Below, in pieces: positions 26,416-35,108 of a DNA stretch of 64,000 nt (position 1 is the first letter of the stretch; every line of letters begins with the position of its first letter). This DNA comes from an uncultured Lachnospiraceae bacterium (GTDB lineage Bacteria; Bacillota; Clostridia; Lachnospirales; Lachnospiraceae), in contig CAJURQ010000001.1 in the NCBI GenBank assembly GCA_910588955.1, positions 186,001 through 250,000 of the forward strand. The letters are read 5' to 3'. The notes beneath the pieces were generated by a model. The model was not told the DNA's origin and made no database searches. It saw only the letters and a list, made by a program, of their open reading frames with translations. A program made the translations under genes and the position numbers.

Positions 26416-27426
26416 TTGGCAAACAACGCATTTGGAATCGATCTTGGCACGAGCAACATCAAAATCTACAACCGCGCGGACGACGACGTCTTCGTGGAAA
26501 AAAACATGATCGCCATCGAGAATAAAAAGACGCTCTTCGCATACGGCGACGCGGCGTTCGAGATGTACGAGAAGGCGCCCAGCAACATAAACATCACCTA
26601 TCCTTTGAGCAACGGCGTGATCGCGGATATTCAGAACATGGAGACGCTGGTTCGGTATTTTTTAAATGGTATGATGAAGAATAACGTGCGTCCTGCCGAT
26701 TATTATATCGCCGTGCCGTGGGATGTGACGGAGGTGGAGAAGCGCGCCTTCAAGGATCTGATCAAAGAGTCCAACGTGAAGGCGAGAAAGGTCATGGTAG
26801 TGGATAAGGCTGTGGCGGACGGTCTCGGGCTTGGCATCGACGTGAAAAATTCGCAGGGCGTTCTGGTGGTCAATGTGGGCTTCGACACGACGGAGATCTC
26901 CATTCTCTCTCTGGGAGGCATTGTCCTTAGCCGTCTGATCAAAGTGGGCGGACGCAAATTTGACGAGGCGATCAAGGCGGCTGTGCGCCGTGAGTACAGT
27001 CTGATTATCGGCGGAAAGACGGCGGAGATCGTGAAGACGTCCCTTCTTGATTTGGAGGATCAGCGGGCGGGCGCCGTAGTCTACGGCAGGGATATCGTGA
27101 CGGGACTGCCGGTGGAGCGTGAAATTCCCACCGCCCTTGTGGACGAGTGCCTGATCGAGCATTTCAATTCGATTATCGACAATATCAAGGTGATTTTGGA
27201 ACGCACCCCGCCGGAGCTGGCGGCGGATATTTACCGCCACGGGATTTACCTGACGGGCGGCGCTTCCCAAGTGAGCAAGCTGGCGCAGCTTATGAGCAAA
27301 GGCACGGGTCTGCAGGTGAACGTCTCCGAGAACCCGGTGACCAGCGTGGCGCTCGGACTTGCGAAGATTATCAAGGAAGAAAATTATAAATCGGTTGCTT
27401 ACGCGATAGAAGGAATGAGTAAATGA
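26416..27426 (+). CDS. mreB: rod shape-determining protein MreB
   Basis: MreB is the actin-like filament that positions the elongation machinery under the membrane. The 336-residue product has the phosphate 1 motif GIDLGTSNIKIY, VVDKAVADGLGLGIDV, VVNVGFDTTEISILS and LTGGASQV of the actin fold. It starts with TTG at 26416 after AAAGGGG. The stop overlaps the mreC start by four bases (ATGA). It heads the mreBCD-mrdA-minCDE-rodA block. Confidence 0.95.
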   Translation: MANNAFGIDLGTSNIKIYNRADDDVFVEKNMIAIENKKTLFAYGDAAFEMYEKAPSNINITYPLSNGVIADIQNMETLVRYFLNGMMKNNVRPADYYIAVPWDVTEVEKRAFKDLIKESNVKARKVMVVDKAVADGLGLGIDVKNSQGVLVVNVGFDTTEISILSLGGIVLSRLIKVGGRKFDEAIKAAVRREYSLIIGGKTAEIVKTSLLDLEDQRAGAVVYGRDIVTGLPVEREIPTALVDECLIEHFNSIIDNIKVILERTPPELAADIYRHGIYLTGGASQVSKLAQLMSKGTGLQVNVSENPVTSVALGLAKIIKEENYKSVAYAIEGMSK

Positions 27427-28292
27427 GTCCAATCGTCAAAAGAAAAGGAGAGAAATTTACGTTACCCGGTAAATATCTCCTTTTTATTTTAACAATCCTC
27501 TGTACGGCGATGGTGCTGCTGACCTTTAACACGAAAATTTTCAGCGGACCTTTGTCCGCCGTTGCGGGGTATATCGTGGTTCCCTTCGAGGAGGGGATCA
27601 GCGTGGTGGGAAGCTGGCTTTCCGGCAGATCGGAGGAGCTGGTGCAGATCAGGGAGCTTTTAGCACAGAATGAGCAGCTTAAGGCGCAGGTGGATGAGCT
27701 GACCATCCAGAACACGAGACTGCAGCAGGATCGCTACGAGCTGACCAACCTGCGGGAACTGTACAGCCTCGACGCCCAGTACGACGAGTACGAGAAGACG
27801 GGCGCGCGCATTATTGCCAGAGATTCCGGAAACTGGTTTTATTCCTTCGTGATCAACAAGGGCGCCAGCGACGGCATTGCCGTTGACATGAACGTGATGG
27901 CGGGGAGCGGTCTCGTGGGGCGCGTGGTGGACGTCGGTCCCAACTGGGCGAAGGTGAAGTCCATCATTGCGGACGACTCCAACGTGAGCGCTATGGTGCT
28001 CGCCAGCGCCGACCGTATGGTTGTCTCAGGGAACCTGAAACTTTACGCATCAGGTGTTATTGAATTTGGGCAGCTTGTGGACAGCGACGATGTGGTCGTT
28101 GAGGGGGATAAGGTTGTCACCTCCGATATCAGCGACAAGTATCTGCCGGGCATTCTGATTGGCTATATCAACACGATCAACCGGGATGCGAACAATCTGA
28201 CCAAGTCCGGCTACATAACCCCGGCGGTGGATTTTGAGCATCTGGAGGAGGTTCTGGTGATCAGGCAGTTGAAACAGACCATCCGGGACTGA
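27423..28292 (+). CDS. mreC: rod shape-determining protein MreC
   Basis: MreC is a bitopic membrane protein that links MreB to PBP2. The 289-residue product has a short basic N-terminus, one membrane helix (about 17-36), a coiled coil (about 75-110) and the paired beta-barrel C-terminal domain with ARIIARDSGNWFYSFVINKG and VAGSGLVGRVVDVG-like segments. Length is normal. It overlaps mreB by four bases and is followed by mreD after 25 bases. Confidence 0.95.
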   Translation: MSPIVKRKGEKFTLPGKYLLFILTILCTAMVLLTFNTKIFSGPLSAVAGYIVVPFEEGISVVGSWLSGRSEELVQIRELLAQNEQLKAQVDELTIQNTRLQQDRYELTNLRELYSLDAQYDEYEKTGARIIARDSGNWFYSFVINKGASDGIAVDMNVMAGSGLVGRVVDVGPNWAKVKSIIADDSNVSAMVLASADRMVVSGNLKLYASGVIEFGQLVDSDDVVVEGDKVVTSDISDKYLPGILIGYINTINRDANNLTKSGYITPAVDFEHLEEVLVIRQLKQTIRD

Positions 28293-28317
28293 AAAGCGTG
28301 AAAAGAGAGAGTTTACC

Positions 28318-28836
28318 ATGAAGAGAGGCATCATTACCGCAGTACTGATTTTCATATGTTTCCTGCTGCAGTGCACGGTCTTCCGCGCGTTGGCATTTGG
28401 CGGGATTGTGCCCAATCTTCTGATTGTGCTGACGGCGTCCTTCGGGTTTATGCGGGGGGAGAAGACGGGGCTTCTGATTGGCTTTTTCTGCGGGCTGCTG
28501 GTGGATATTTTCTTTGCCAGCGTGATTGGGTTCTACGCCCTTCTCTACATGTACATCGGCTATATGAACGGCAAGTTCGCGCAGATCTTTTATCCGCAGG
28601 ACATCAAACTGCCTGTGGCGCTGATTTTGTGCAGTGATTTTTTGTATGGTATCGGGTGTTATGTTATTATGTTCCTGCTGCGGGGGCGCTTTGATTTTAC
28701 ATATTACCTCCTGCACATCATTTTACCGGAAATTGTCTATACCATTGCGGTTACCTTGCTTTTATATCCGCTCATCCTCTGGATCAATACGGGGCTTGAG
28801 CGAAGCGAACTGAGGAGCGGAAAGAAGTTTGTTTGA
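28318..28836 (+). CDS. mreD: rod shape-determining protein MreD
   Basis: MreD is the integral membrane component of the Mre complex. The 172-residue product has five to six hydrophobic helices and the FGGIVPNLLIVLTASFGFMRG segment typical of the family. AGAGAG precedes the ATG. It overlaps the start of mrdA by eight bases. Confidence 0.93.
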   Translation: MKRGIITAVLIFICFLLQCTVFRALAFGGIVPNLLIVLTASFGFMRGEKTGLLIGFFCGLLVDIFFASVIGFYALLYMYIGYMNGKFAQIFYPQDIKLPVALILCSDFLYGIGCYVIMFLLRGRFDFTYYLLHIILPEIVYTIAVTLLLYPLILWINTGLERSELRSGKKFV

Positions 28837-31705
28837 GGAACTTTTAGAGCATTTTAAAGAAAACTTTATGAATATGGTCACCTCACGGCTTCTCGTGCTG
28901 ATGCTCGTGATTGCCGGTATGGGCGGATATCTGATTTACTGGCTTTTTCAGCTCCAGATTGTAAACGGAGAGCAGTATTACAATGACTTCCAGTTAAAGA
29001 TCAAGAAGGAGCGGACGCTTCCCGCCACCAGAGGCAACATTCTGGATCGGAACGGCAACCTTTTGGCATACAACGAGCTGGCGTACTCCGTGACCATCGA
29101 GGATGTGTATGAGTCGGGGCGGGGAAAAAACGCCAAACTAAACGATACGATCCACCGACTGATTGCCATGATTGAGGAGAACGGCGACCATGTGATCAGC
29201 GATTTCCATATCGAGGTCAACAAGAGCGGTCAGTATGCTTATACGGTGGAGGGCACGCAGCTTCTGCGCTTTCTGGCGGATATTTATGGCTATGCGTCCA
29301 TAGACGATCTGAAGGAGCGGGAGAAAGCGGCTGCGCCTGAGGACGTCATCAAATATCTGTGTGGGACGAGCCGTTACGGCATCGGCGACTATACGGACGA
29401 CGAGGATTCGGACAGCTTTGTGGAAGGACTCGGTTTTTCCAAGGAGGAAGTGTTAAAGATCGTCACAATCCGCTATGCCATGAGCGCCAACAGCTACCAG
29501 CGGTATATCGCAACCACGGTGGCGGAAAACGTCTCGCAGGAGACGGTGGCTGTCATTATGGAGAACGCGGACACGCTGGACGGCGTATCCATCGCCGAGG
29601 GGACGATCCGCAAATATAACGAGAGCATTTATTTCGCGCAGGTGATTGGCTACACGGGCAGGGTGGCGCAGGAGGAGCTGGAGGAGCTGCAGGAGCAGAA
29701 CCCCGATTACGATCTGAACGACACTGTCGGTAAATCCGGAATCGAAGCATCTATGGAGATGGAGCTGCAGGGCAAAAAGGGTTCCGAGACCGTGTATGTG
29801 GACAATATGGGCAAGGTGGTGGAGACCAGCGACCGGGTGGAGCCGGCGGCGGGCAGCGACATTGTCCTGACGCTGGACACCGAGCTGCAGAAGGCGTGCT
29901 ATCATATTTTGGAGTCCAAGCTTGCCGCCATACTGTTAAACAAGATAGAGAACATCAAGGAGTACACGCCGCCGGAGGGAGGCAGCGGAGGAAACATTCC
30001 CATCCCTATCTACGACGTGTATTATGCCTGCATCAACAACAACGTGATCGACACCGCTCACTTTACCTCGGAGTACGCGGGGGACACGGAGATGGCCGTG
30101 CAGGAGGCCTATTTGGACAAGAAGGCGCGCGTCTTCGCCACCCTGCAGGACGAACTGACGGAGAGCTGTACCCCTTACGACGCGCTGACGGAAGAGTATC
30201 AGGTGTATGAGAGCTATGTAGCTGCCGCGCTGTATGAACGGGATATTCTGATGAAGGATGTGGTGGACAAGAACGACGCCACCTATATCGCGTGGACGAA
30301 GGACGAGGTCATCAGCTTAAACGAGTATTTGAATTATGCCATCGCGCAGAACTGGATCAACGTCTCCAAGCTGGATATCGACTCGCGCTATTCCGATTCC
30401 GTGGAGATTTACAATAAGATTCTGGAATATATTTTTGATGTGCTTGGCAGAGATCTGGAGTTTGACAAAAAGATTTACCGTTACATGATTCTGAATGACG
30501 AGATTACCGGGCGGCAGATCTGCGAACTGCTGATGGAACAGTACGTGGTGGAGCCGACCGAGGAGGAAATCGCGCAGTTTAGAGCCGGCGCGGTGACTCC
30601 TTACGCTTTTATGCGCAACCGCATTGAGCAGCTTGACTTGACGCCGTCACAGCTTGCGCTTGACCCTTATTCCGGATCCATCGTCGTCACGGATGTGAAT
30701 ACGGGGGATGTGCGGGCGATCGCGTCCTATCCGAGTTATGACAATAACCGGATGGCGAACGGCGTGGACGCGGCGTACTTTGCAAGCCTGAAAAGCGATC
30801 TGTCCAGCCCCATGTTAAACTATGCCACCCAGCAGAGGACGGCGCCCGGTTCCACATTCAAGCCTGTGTCCGCCACGGCGGGGCTTTTGGAGGGGGTTAT
30901 CACTCTGACGGATTCCATCACCTGCGTCGGGCTGTTTGACAAAATATCTCCGGAGGCGCGATGCCATATTTATCCCGGCGCGCACGGCTCTTTGAACGTG
31001 ACGGGGGGACTCCGGTATTCCTGCAACTATTTCTTCTACGAGGTGGGTTACCGTCTGGGGACGGTGGGTGATACCTACAATGACAGCGTTGGCTTAAATA
31101 AGCTGGCAAAATATGCGGATATGTACGGGCTTTCGGAGACTTCCGGCATTGAGATTGAGGAGTATGCGCCGGGCGTATCTGATCTGGATGCGGTCCGTTC
31201 CGCCATCGGTCACGGCACGAACAACTACACCACGGCAGGGCTTGCGCGATATGTTACAACCGTAGCAAACAGCGGAACATGTTATAATTTAACTCTGGTG
31301 GACAAGGTGGAGGACCAGAATGGCGGTTTGATAAGGGATAACTCAGCTGTGGTCCGGAACCGGATAGACATGGATCCGGCGTACTGGAACGCCATCCATT
31401 CGGGTATGCGGCAGGTGGTGGAGAATAAGAGATACTTTGCGGATTTGGATGTGAACGTGGCGGGTAAGACCGGTACGGCGCAGGAGAGCAGAAATCGTCC
31501 CAACCATGCGTTATTTATTAGCTACGCACCCTATGAAAATCCCGAGATATCGGTGACGGTCCGCGTGGCGAACGGCTATACGTCCGATTACGCGGCGCAG
31601 ATTGCCAAGGATGTGTATGAGTATTATTACGGGCTGAAGGATGAAGACGAAATCATTACCGGCACGGCAGGAAATCTGGAAGGCGGCGCAATCAACGCCG
31701 ACTAA
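28829..31705 (+). CDS. mrdA: penicillin-binding protein 2 (elongation transpeptidase), enlarged
   Basis: PBP2 is the elongation-specific class B PBP that works with RodA. The 958-residue product has a membrane anchor (about 18-38), the pedestal domain starting ERTLPATRGNILDRNGN, and a transpeptidase domain with GSTFKP (Ser near residue 674), SCN (near 731) and KTGTAQ (near 879). Ordinary PBP2 has 600-720 residues; the surplus is an insert of roughly 220 residues (about 375-600), acidic and helix-rich, between the start of the transpeptidase region and the active-site serine. The likely start at 28829 is a TTG within mreD. It belongs to the mre-min block and is followed by minC. Confidence 0.92.
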   Translation: MFEELLEHFKENFMNMVTSRLLVLMLVIAGMGGYLIYWLFQLQIVNGEQYYNDFQLKIKKERTLPATRGNILDRNGNLLAYNELAYSVTIEDVYESGRGKNAKLNDTIHRLIAMIEENGDHVISDFHIEVNKSGQYAYTVEGTQLLRFLADIYGYASIDDLKEREKAAAPEDVIKYLCGTSRYGIGDYTDDEDSDSFVEGLGFSKEEVLKIVTIRYAMSANSYQRYIATTVAENVSQETVAVIMENADTLDGVSIAEGTIRKYNESIYFAQVIGYTGRVAQEELEELQEQNPDYDLNDTVGKSGIEASMEMELQGKKGSETVYVDNMGKVVETSDRVEPAAGSDIVLTLDTELQKACYHILESKLAAILLNKIENIKEYTPPEGGSGGNIPIPIYDVYYACINNNVIDTAHFTSEYAGDTEMAVQEAYLDKKARVFATLQDELTESCTPYDALTEEYQVYESYVAAALYERDILMKDVVDKNDATYIAWTKDEVISLNEYLNYAIAQNWINVSKLDIDSRYSDSVEIYNKILEYIFDVLGRDLEFDKKIYRYMILNDEITGRQICELLMEQYVVEPTEEEIAQFRAGAVTPYAFMRNRIEQLDLTPSQLALDPYSGSIVVTDVNTGDVRAIASYPSYDNNRMANGVDAAYFASLKSDLSSPMLNYATQQRTAPGSTFKPVSATAGLLEGVITLTDSITCVGLFDKISPEARCHIYPGAHGSLNVTGGLRYSCNYFFYEVGYRLGTVGDTYNDSVGLNKLAKYADMYGLSETSGIEIEEYAPGVSDLDAVRSAIGHGTNNYTTAGLARYVTTVANSGTCYNLTLVDKVEDQNGGLIRDNSAVVRNRIDMDPAYWNAIHSGMRQVVENKRYFADLDVNVAGKTGTAQESRNRPNHALFISYAPYENPEISVTVRVANGYTSDYAAQIAKDVYEYYYGLKDEDEIITGTAGNLEGGAINAD

Positions 31706-31738
31706 GAGCCGAACGGTATGGAGATAGAGGTGTAGAAT

Positions 31739-32419
31739 ATGAAAAATGCGGTAATTATCAAGAGTTTCCCGAACGGGCTTTCTATTTTTCTGGACAGCGA
31801 ACTTCCCTTTTCGCAGCTGCTCAATGAGATTGCGCTTAAATTCAGCGAGTCCGCCAATTTCTTCAAGGATGCCAGCATGGTGCTCTCCTTTGAGGGCAGG
31901 GAGCTGTCCGATCAGGAGGAGCGGCAGATTGTGGACACCATATCGGCGAATTCCCGGCTGAATATCGTCTGTATCATGGGGAAAGACAAGGAGACGGAGC
32001 GCAATTTTGTGAGGGCGCTGCAGCAGTTCTCCTTCCATCAGGAAGTGATGGACAATGCCGGACAGTTTTACAAGGGGACGTTAAAGGATGGGCAGATTCT
32101 GGAGACGGAGAACAGCATTATTGTGCTGGGGGACGTCTATCCGGGCGCATGCATCATTTCCAGCAAGGATATCGTGGTGCTGGGCGGGCTTTACGGGCAG
32201 GCTTACGCCGGGGGCAACGGCGAGGACGGGCATTTTGTGGTGGCGCTTGAAATGTCGCCGGAGAAGTTAAAGATCGGCGATTTCAAATATAAGACATCAG
32301 AGAAACAGAGCAAGTGGTCGATCAAACCGAAGATTCAGCCGAAAATTGCTTTTGTGAACGACGCCAGAGTAATGATAGAGCCGATTACCAAAGAATTACT
32401 GAATGATCTGCCATTTTAA
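31739..32419 (+). CDS. minC: septum site-determining protein MinC
   Basis: MinC blocks FtsZ assembly away from midcell. The 226-residue product has an N-terminal domain (1 to about 100) and the C-terminal beta-helix domain with NSIIVLGDVYPGACIISSKD and VVLGGLYGQAYAG, which binds MinD. Length is usual. It lies 33 bases after mrdA and 45 bases before minD. Confidence 0.94.
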   Translation: MKNAVIIKSFPNGLSIFLDSELPFSQLLNEIALKFSESANFFKDASMVLSFEGRELSDQEERQIVDTISANSRLNIVCIMGKDKETERNFVRALQQFSFHQEVMDNAGQFYKGTLKDGQILETENSIIVLGDVYPGACIISSKDIVVLGGLYGQAYAGGNGEDGHFVVALEMSPEKLKIGDFKYKTSEKQSKWSIKPKIQPKIAFVNDARVMIEPITKELLNDLPF

Positions 32420-32464
32420 ATATCATTCGGTGGACGATAACAATTCATCAATGGAGGACTTGCT

Positions 32465-33256
32465 ATGAGTGAAGTGATTGTCGTCACGTCAGGGAAAGGC
32501 GGGGTGGGAAAGACCACCACCTCTGCAAACGTCGGAACAGGTCTTGCCGCCATGGGGAAAAAGGTGATCCTCATCGACACGGACATCGGTCTGAGGAACC
32601 TCGATGTCGTGATGGGGCTTGAGAACAGGATTGTCTACAATCTGGTGGATGTGGTGGAGGGTAACTGCCGCATCAAGCAGGCGATTATACGGGACAAGCG
32701 TTACCCGACCCTGTTTCTTTTGCCGTCGGCGCAGACGAAGGATAAAAGCTCGGTCAATCCCTCCCAGATGGTACGGATGATAAGCCATCTGCGGGATCAG
32801 TTTGACTACATCATTCTGGACTGCCCGGCAGGCATTGAGCAGGGGTTCCAGAACGCCATCGCGGGCGCGGACAGGGCGCTTGTGGTGACGACTCCGGAAG
32901 TTTCCGCGATCCGGGATGCCGATCGGATTATCGGGCTGCTGGAGGCAAATGAAATACATAGGATGGATCTGATTATCAATCGGATTAGACAGGATATGAT
33001 AAGAAGGGGCGATATGATGTCCTCGGAGGATGTGGTGGATATTTTGTCGCTGCCCCTGATCGGAAGGGTGCCGGATGATGAGAACGTGGTAATAGCCACA
33101 AATCAGGGAGAACCGCTAGTCGGGAGCAATACGCTGGCGGGGAAGGCATACCAAAATATCTGTTACCGGCTCATAGGCGAGGAGGTTCCCTTTATGGATT
33201 TTGACAAGGGCGTCTCGTTCTGGACGAGGGTAACGGGTATTTTCCATAAAGGTTAG
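32465..33256 (+). CDS. minD: septum site-determining ATPase MinD
   Basis: MinD is a membrane-binding ATPase that recruits MinC and is displaced by MinE. The 263-residue product has the deviant Walker A SGKGGVGKTTTSANVG, the LIDTDIGLRNLDVVMGLENR switch region, ILDCPAGIEQGF, and a C-terminal amphipathic stretch (SFWTRVTGIFHKG) for membrane binding. GGAGG lies before the ATG. It is followed 11 bases later by minE. Confidence 0.96.
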   Translation: MSEVIVVTSGKGGVGKTTTSANVGTGLAAMGKKVILIDTDIGLRNLDVVMGLENRIVYNLVDVVEGNCRIKQAIIRDKRYPTLFLLPSAQTKDKSSVNPSQMVRMISHLRDQFDYIILDCPAGIEQGFQNAIAGADRALVVTTPEVSAIRDADRIIGLLEANEIHRMDLIINRIRQDMIRRGDMMSSEDVVDILSLPLIGRVPDDENVVIATNQGEPLVGSNTLAGKAYQNICYRLIGEEVPFMDFDKGVSFWTRVTGIFHKG

Positions 33257-33267
33257 GGGGGATCAGT

Positions 33268-33531
33268 GTGTTTAAAAATCTGTTAAAGCGGAAAAGCTCG
33301 AGAGAAATAGCCAAGGACCGGCTTAAAATACTGCTCATCTCCGACAGGGTTAACTGCTCGCAGGAGATGATGGAGATGATTAAGAACGATATCGCAAAGG
33401 TGATATCCAAATACATGAAGATAGACGCCCAGAGCATGGAGATCCAGATCACGCAGACAAGCGGCAAGGGTCACGGGATTAAAAATCCAACGCTCTACGC
33501 GAATATACCGATTTTAGATCTTAAACAATAA
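33268..33531 (+). CDS. minE: cell division topological specificity factor MinE
   Basis: MinE stimulates MinD ATPase and drives pole-to-pole oscillation. The 87-residue product has the N-terminal anti-MinCD segment with SREIAKDRLKILLISDRVNC and the C-terminal dimer domain. It starts with GTG at 33268 after GGGGGATC. Having MinE (rather than DivIVA-type anchoring alone) indicates an oscillating Min system. A family A palindromic repeat begins right after its stop. Confidence 0.94.
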   Translation: MFKNLLKRKSSREIAKDRLKILLISDRVNCSQEMMEMIKNDIAKVISKYMKIDAQSMEIQITQTSGKGHGIKNPTLYANIPILDLKQ

Positions 33532-33580
33532 CAAATCGAGCAAAGCTCGATTGCGAGGACTGCCTGCGGCAGCCTCGGCA
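33532..33580. repeat. family A palindromic repeat between minE and rodA
   Basis: Hairpin 1 AATCGAGC (33534-33541) / GCTCGATT (33545-33552) is followed directly by hairpin 2 CGAGG..TGCC / GGCA..CCTCG (33554-33577). Same two-hairpin plan as the copies at 35111, 46356 and (reversed) 11387. No T-run, so minE-rodA transcripts could continue. Confidence 0.7.
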
Positions 33581-33594
33581 GGAGAAAATGTGAA

Positions 33595-34716
33595 ATGTTG
33601 AAACATTACCACATCAGGGACTATGATTTTAAATTGATTATTTTGGTGGTGGCGCTCACGGCTGTGGGCGTTCTTGCCATTGGGAGCGCGAAGGAATCCC
33701 TGCAGTCAAGGCAGCTTGCCGGGGCTGTTTTCGGTTTCTTTCTGATGCTTGTCCTGTCCCTGTTTGACTACTCGGTCATTCTCAAATTTTATTGGATCAT
33801 GTATGCGGTGAATCTTGCGCTTTTGTGGCTGGTGCGGGTTGCCGGTGTGGAGGTGGCGGGCGCTCAGCGGTGGCTGAACCTCTTCGGCATCCAGTTTCAG
33901 CCCTCGGAGACGGCTAAGATTCTGTTGATTTTATTTTTCGCACAGTTTATCATGAAGCATAGGGAGGAAATGGGGACATTTAAGATTGTCGGGGGCTGTG
34001 TGGTACTGTTTATTCCTTCTATTTATCTGATTCTCAGCCAGCCGGATTTGTCCACTAGCATTATGGTGGTGATTTTGTTCTGTGTGGTGATGTTTGTGGG
34101 CGGCGTGAGCTGGAAATACGTGATTTTGGCGGTTTCCATTGCCGTGCCGGCGTTTATCATCGCACTGACGCTGATCTTGCAGCCGGAGCAGAATATCATC
34201 AACGATTTCCAGCAGCGGCGTATTCTTGCGTGGCTTTACCCGGACGAGTACTCCGATACGGAGGCATACCAGCAGAACAATTCCATGATGGCGATCGGTT
34301 CCGGGATGCTTTACGGAAAAGGCTACAACACCAACGAAATCAGTTCCGTAAAAAACGGTAATTTTATTGCAGAGGTAGAGACGGACTTTATTTACGCGGT
34401 AATCGGTGAAGAATTTGGGTTTGTCGGCGGCTGTGTGGTAATTGTGTTATTGATTTTCATCTCATTTGAATGTATTATGGTATCAAGGAAGGCAAAAGAC
34501 CTAGCAGGTACGATTATCGCAGCGGGGGTTGCGGCGCTGGTCGGCTTTCAGGGGATGCTTAACATTGCGGTTGCCACCGGCGCAAGCCCGAATACGGGTA
34601 TACCGCTGCCTTTTGTCAGCTACGGGCTGACATCGGTTGTGAGTCTGTATATCGGAATCGGATTCGTGCTGAACATACGGCTGCAATGTAAAAACGACAG
34701 GGGTGTTAGCAAATGA
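33595..34716 (+). CDS. rodA: rod shape glycosyltransferase RodA (SEDS)
   Basis: RodA polymerises glycan strands during elongation, with PBP2 as partner. The 373-residue membrane protein has about ten helices, FGIQFQPSETAKI, the catalytic Asp in SQPDLSTSIM, EVETDFIYAVIGEEFG, and PLPFVSYGLTSV. Length is normal. AGGAGAAAATGTG precedes the ATG. Its stop overlaps the start of mgsA by four bases. Confidence 0.95.
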   Translation: MLKHYHIRDYDFKLIILVVALTAVGVLAIGSAKESLQSRQLAGAVFGFFLMLVLSLFDYSVILKFYWIMYAVNLALLWLVRVAGVEVAGAQRWLNLFGIQFQPSETAKILLILFFAQFIMKHREEMGTFKIVGGCVVLFIPSIYLILSQPDLSTSIMVVILFCVVMFVGGVSWKYVILAVSIAVPAFIIALTLILQPEQNIINDFQQRRILAWLYPDEYSDTEAYQQNNSMMAIGSGMLYGKGYNTNEISSVKNGNFIAEVETDFIYAVIGEEFGFVGGCVVIVLLIFISFECIMVSRKAKDLAGTIIAAGVAALVGFQGMLNIAVATGASPNTGIPLPFVSYGLTSVVSLYIGIGFVLNIRLQCKNDRGVSK

Positions 34717-35108
34717 ATATTGCTTTAATCGCACATGACGCGAAGAAAAAACTGATGCAGAATTTCTGTATCGCTTATCGGGGGATTTTGAGCAAAAATG
34801 AACTTTATGCGACAGGGACGACGGGACGGCTGATCGAGGAAGTGACCAATCTGACGATCCACAAGTATTTGGCAGGGCATCTGGGCGGGGCACAGCAGAT
34901 CGGGGCGCAGATCGAGCACAACCAGATCGATCTCGTGATTTTTTTAAGAGATCCGCTCTATCCTAAGTCCCACGAGCCGGACGTCAATAACGTAGTTATG
35001 CTCTGTGACAGGCATAATATTCCGTTGGCAACGAATCTGGCGTCCGCGGAGCTTTTGATCAAATCACTCGACAGAGGAGACATGGAGTGGCGTGAGATGT
35101 ACAAATAA
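34713..35108 (+). CDS. mgsA: methylglyoxal synthase family protein, catalytic Asp replaced by Ala
   Basis: MgsA converts dihydroxyacetone phosphate to methylglyoxal. The 131-residue product follows the family closely (IALIAHDAKKK, LYATGTTGRLIEE, RDPLYPKSHEPDV, PLATNLASAELLI), so Asp, His and Asp equivalent to E. coli Asp91, His98 and Asp101 are kept. However the GGDQQ motif that holds the general base (E. coli Asp71) reads GGAQQ, with Ala at residue 60. Activity is therefore doubtful. The gene overlaps rodA by 4 bases and the next gene by 17, so it is embedded in the cell-wall operon. Confidence 0.9.
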   Translation: MNIALIAHDAKKKLMQNFCIAYRGILSKNELYATGTTGRLIEEVTNLTIHKYLAGHLGGAQQIGAQIEHNQIDLVIFLRDPLYPKSHEPDVNNVVMLCDRHNIPLATNLASAELLIKSLDRGDMEWREMYK

